A DNA stretch of 64,000 nucleotides. It comes from NC2004 sp050874905 (lineage in GTDB: Bacteria; Bacillota; Clostridia; Lachnospirales; Lachnospiraceae). The translations under genes were made by a program, and so were the position numbers. The stretch is taken from the NCBI GenBank assembly GCA_050874905.1, contig JBNMLP010000003.1, positions 62,001 through 126,000 on the forward strand, read 5' to 3'. This document shows positions 61,548 through 64,000 of the stretch, in pieces; within the stretch, counting starts at the first letter, position 1; each line of letters opens with the position of its first letter. The notes below the pieces were generated by a model. That model did no database searches, was not told where the DNA came from, and was given only the letters and a program-made list of their open reading frames with translations.

Positions 61548-62726
61548 ATGGAATATAATGCATTTTTAGTAAAATATGCCGAGATCGGTATCAAAGGGAA
61601 AAATCGAAGATTGTTTGAAGATGCTCTGGTGAAACAGATCAAATTTTCGTTGGAACCTGTAGGTGATTTTTCCGTATTTAAAGAACAGGGACGTATCTTT
61701 GCAAAAGCAAATGACACCTTTGATTATGAGGAAACAATTTCTGCCCTGCAGCGGGTATTTGGTATTTCTGCCATTTGTCCGGTTGTCATCAAGGAAAGTG
61801 CCCAGTGGGATGAGCTTGCAAAGGCAGTCTGCGAATATGTGGATCATGCTTATCCGGATAAAAACATTACCTTTAAGGTGCTGGCAAGACGTGCAGACAA
61901 ATCTTATCCAAAGAAATCGTTTGAGATTGCTGCGGACTTAGGAGCAGAGATTTTAGATCATTTTCCGGAAATGAAGGTGGACGTGCATCATCCGGCCGCA
62001 TATATTAACGTGGAACTTCGTACCCATGTCTACATTTATTCGATTGAGATTCCGGGACCGGGCGGAATGCCGGTTGGTACCAACGGGAAAGCAATGCTTT
62101 TATTATCTGGTGGAATCGATAGTCCGGTGGCAGGCTATATGATCAGCAAGCGAGGGGTGTATCTGGATGCGGTATATTTTCATGCACCACCATACACCAG
62201 TGAGCGTGCCAAGGAAAAGGTCGTAGATCTCGCCAAGCTGGTAGCGAAATACAGCGGACCGATCCATCTGCATATTGTGAACTTTACAGATATCCAGCTT
62301 GCTATCTATGAGAAATGCCCACATGACGAGCTTACGATCATTATGCGCCGTTACATGATGCGGATTGCAGAATATTTAGCCAAAGAAAATAAGGCGCAGG
62401 CATTGATCACGGGAGAGAGCATCGGACAGGTGGCTTCCCAGACGATGCAGTCATTGGTAGCGACCAATGCAGTTTGTACGATGCCGGTATTTCGTCCACT
62501 GATCGGAATGGATAAACAGGAGATTGTAGATATTTCAGAAAAGATCAACACTTATGAAACTTCCATCCTGCCATACGAGGATTGCTGTACGATCTTCGTG
62601 GCGAAGCATCCGGTCACCAAGCCAAAGGTAAGTGTGATCGAGGCATCTGAGCGCAAGCTTTCAGAAGTGATCGATGATCTGATGGAACAGGCATTAAATT
62701 CAATTGAAACGATCGTGGTAAAATAA
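61548..62726 (+). CDS. thiI: tRNA 4-thiouridine synthetase ThiI
   Basis: Adenylates and thiolates U8 in tRNA. 392 residues. N-terminal ferredoxin-like and THUMP domains (~1-170: LVKYAEIGIKGKNRRLFED) and a PP-loop ATPase (LLSGGIDSPVAGYMISKRG, ~185-203) with CCTIFVAKHPVTKP near residue 350. The C-terminal rhodanese domain of enteric ThiI is absent, as in other Firmicutes, where the partner desulfurase passes sulfur directly. nifS lies 20 bases upstream. Confidence 0.96.
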   Translation: MEYNAFLVKYAEIGIKGKNRRLFEDALVKQIKFSLEPVGDFSVFKEQGRIFAKANDTFDYEETISALQRVFGISAICPVVIKESAQWDELAKAVCEYVDHAYPDKNITFKVLARRADKSYPKKSFEIAADLGAEILDHFPEMKVDVHHPAAYINVELRTHVYIYSIEIPGPGGMPVGTNGKAMLLLSGGIDSPVAGYMISKRGVYLDAVYFHAPPYTSERAKEKVVDLAKLVAKYSGPIHLHIVNFTDIQLAIYEKCPHDELTIIMRRYMMRIAEYLAKENKAQALITGESIGQVASQTMQSLVATNAVCTMPVFRPLIGMDKQEIVDISEKINTYETSILPYEDCCTIFVAKHPVTKPKVSVIEASERKLSEVIDDLMEQALNSIETIVVK

Positions 62727-62733
62727 TAAATAA

Positions 62734-62768
62734 AAAGAGGTTGTCAAAACGACAACCTCTTTGTGTTT
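62734..62768 (+). terminator. Terminator after thiI
   Basis: Perfect 12-bp stem AAAGAGGTTGTC / GACAACCTCTTT with AAAAC loop; the A-run on the left could also serve the minus strand, which ends at 62790. Confidence 0.88.
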
Positions 62769-62789
62769 TTATGTAATACTGCGTACAGA

Positions 62790-63029
62790 TTAACCAACCA
62801 GGTATGGCTTGATGGCATCCATGATTTCGGCTTCTTCTGCATCGGTGTCACAGTGGATATTTAAGTCGATCGGTTTGGAGATATCCAAACTGAAAATACC
62901 CATAATAGATTTCGCATCGATCACATAACGGCCGGAAACTAAATCGAATTCTGCAGTAAATTTCGTGATTTCATTGACGAATGATTTTACTTTTTCAATC
63001 GAATTCAGATTGATCTGGACTGATTTCAT
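62790..63029 (-). CDS. HPr-like protein lacking the phosphorylatable histidine
   Basis: 79 residues, the length of HPr. Residues 40-48 read KSIMGIFSL, matching the HPr regulatory-serine region (Ser41 here equals Ser46), and the remaining pattern of strands and helices fits. The catalytic GLHARPA motif is absent: residues 9-18 read NSIEKVKSFV, with no histidine. It cannot be a normal PTS phosphocarrier and may be a regulatory HPr paralogue. A perfect AAGGAGG fixes the start at 63029 against the longer open frame. Confidence 0.8.
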   Translation of the reverse strand: MKSVQINLNSIEKVKSFVNEITKFTAEFDLVSGRYVIDAKSIMGIFSLDISKPIDLNIHCDTDAEEAEIMDAIKPYLVG

Positions 63030-63098
63030 ACGAATTACCTCCTTGTTCGTAAATCCCCCATGGGATAAATTTATAAGTTGCACTTCTTCTCTCCATCA

Positions 63099-63104
63099 AT
63101 TATA
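63099..63104 (-). promoter_or_regulatory. Possible -10 box of the HPr-like gene
   Basis: TATAAT on the minus strand, 70 bases before the start. The nearest -35 (TTGACT) is 20 bases away, too far for a normal promoter. An imperfect palindrome ATACTA-CCGT-TAGTAT overlaps it and could bind a regulator. Confidence 0.4.
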
Positions 63105-63116
63105 CTACCGTTAGTA

Positions 63117-63146
63117 TTGCAAAAAGTCAAGGTATAAAACTATACA
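63117..63146 (+). promoter_or_regulatory. Possible promoter of mtaB
   Basis: TTGCAA (63117-63122), 18-nt spacer, TATACA (63141-63146), 46 bases before the start. Confidence 0.45.
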
Positions 63147-63191
63147 AAAAAATGGAGCAGAATCCGTTAGGAAATCAGCAGGAGTACGAAA

Positions 63192-64000
63192 ATGAGCACA
63201 GAACAGAAAACAGTGTCTTTTATCACACTGGGTTGTAAGGTAAATCAATATGAATCCGATGGAATGGCGGAGCTGTTAAAGAAGGCAGGATATAAGATCG
63301 TGCCGGATCAGACGCCGAGTGATGTTACGGTAGTAAATACCTGTGCCGTTACCAATATCGCGTCCAGAAAGTCCAGACAGATGATGCATCGTGCCAAAAA
63401 GCGGAATCCGGATACCGTGCTGGTGGCAGCAGGCTGTTATATACAGAGCATAGAAAAAGAACTGGAGCAGCTCCCGGAAGTGGACATTTTCTTAGGGAAC
63501 AATCAGAAAAATGAAATTGCTGCATTCTTGCAGGAGTATTTTGCCGGACGGGGAGAAAGTCCCCATTTGATCGACATCAACCATTCTTCTGCTTATGAAG
63601 AATTTTCCATTGGGGCAACAAAGGAACATACGAGAGCCTATGTAAAGATTCAGGATGGCTGTAACCAGTTCTGTTCCTATTGTATCATTCCTTATGTCAG
63701 AGGCCGGGTGCGTTCCCGCCGGATGGAAGATATAATAAAAGAAGCGGTTACACTTGCTATGGATGGATACGAGGAGCTTGTTTTAACTGGTATTCATATC
63801 AGCTCTTACGGAGTGGACATGACACCAAAAACAGACCTGCTTACGCTGCTGAAAGAGCTTCATAAGGTAAATGGGATCAAGCGGATCCGGTTAGGGTCGT
63901 TAGAACCAGGGATCATTACGGAGTCCTTTGTAGAAGCGATTTCCAATATGCCAAAGATCTGCCCGCATTTTCATTTGTCCCTGCAAAGTGGGGCGGAAGC
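63192..64000 (+). CDS. mtaB: tRNA t6A37 methylthiotransferase MtaB, N-terminal part
   Basis: Radical SAM enzyme making 2-methylthio-t6A at position 37 of ANN-decoding tRNAs. About 269 residues are visible before the right edge; a complete protein is ~430. The N-terminal UPF0004 domain has its three auxiliary-cluster cysteines in TLGCKVNQYES, NTCAVTN and AAGCYIQ; the radical SAM motif is CNQFCSYCIIPYVRGR near residue 158. GGAGTACG precedes ATG 63192. It has no stop inside the window. Confidence 0.95.
   Translation, partial: MSTEQKTVSFITLGCKVNQYESDGMAELLKKAGYKIVPDQTPSDVTVVNTCAVTNIASRKSRQMMHRAKKRNPDTVLVAAGCYIQSIEKELEQLPEVDIFLGNNQKNEIAAFLQEYFAGRGESPHLIDINHSSAYEEFSIGATKEHTRAYVKIQDGCNQFCSYCIIPYVRGRVRSRRMEDIIKEAVTLAMDGYEELVLTGIHISSYGVDMTPKTDLLTLLKELHKVNGIKRIRLGSLEPGIITESFVEAISNMPKICPHFHLSLQSGAE

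Overview
The window looks like chromosomal DNA of a low-to-mid G+C member of the Clostridia, most likely the Lachnospiraceae. This rests on the SCIFF peptide and its radical-SAM maturase beside the sec genes, a HrcA/CIRCE-controlled hrcA-grpE-dnaK-dnaJ operon, a HemZ-type radical SAM protein, strong AGGAGG-type ribosome binding sites and sigma-A promoters of TTGACA-17-TATAAT type. I did not identify the species. No rRNA, tRNA, CRISPR array, prophage or intact insertion sequence was seen.

Layout. 0-4.3 kb: the end of a ClpX-like ATPase gene, then a Gld-type ABC transporter trio. 4.3-12.6 kb: aroC, tgt, yajC, a divergent membrane protein, pyrB, the SCIFF peptide (scfA) with its maturase (scfB), and a fused secDF. 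12.6-25 kb: housekeeping genes recJ, apt, rel, a metallo-beta-lactamase-fold hydrolase, hemZ, an HD-GYP protein, aspS, a glycosyltransferase, a degenerate CobL-like protein and an LCP cell-wall ligase. 25-27.6 kb: ilvN, a FadR-type GntR regulator, and ilvC behind two matching operator sites. 27.6-37.6 kb: membrane and envelope proteins (a MotE-like protein, a very long J-like/TPR protein, an L,D-transpeptidase, YlmH, a zinc-ribbon membrane protein, a BspA-like surface protein) plus aroE on the other strand. 37.6-45.7 kb: an amino-acid run leuB-ilvD-ilvB-serC-serA-asd.

45.7-50 kb is the most accessory-looking part: a terminator-bounded, partly AT-rich unit with a perfect consensus promoter, a small secreted cysteine-containing protein, an ABC-2 permease carrying a domain that resembles the N-terminal domain of M1 aminopeptidases, an ABC ATPase and two further membrane proteins. 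50-53.1 kb: argH (with a small downstream gene) diverges from argD across tandem ARG-box-like sites. 53.1-53.6 kb is the only long gene-free stretch; it carries two separate inverted-repeat structures and the heat-shock promoter. 53.6-62.7 kb: hrcA-grpE-dnaK-dnaJ, then prmA-rsmE-nifS-thiI. The window ends with an HPr-like protein that lacks the phosphorylatable histidine, diverging from mtaB, which runs off the right edge.

Together the genes cover branched-chain amino acid, serine, aspartate-family, arginine and aromatic synthesis, protein export, tRNA and ribosome modification, stringent response and proteostasis. The best leads for something undescribed are the 45.7-50 kb ABC module, the ilvC twin operators, the degenerate CobL and HPr homologues, the TPR protein with a cysteine cluster, and the GC-rich stem-loop element at 53.35-53.51 kb.
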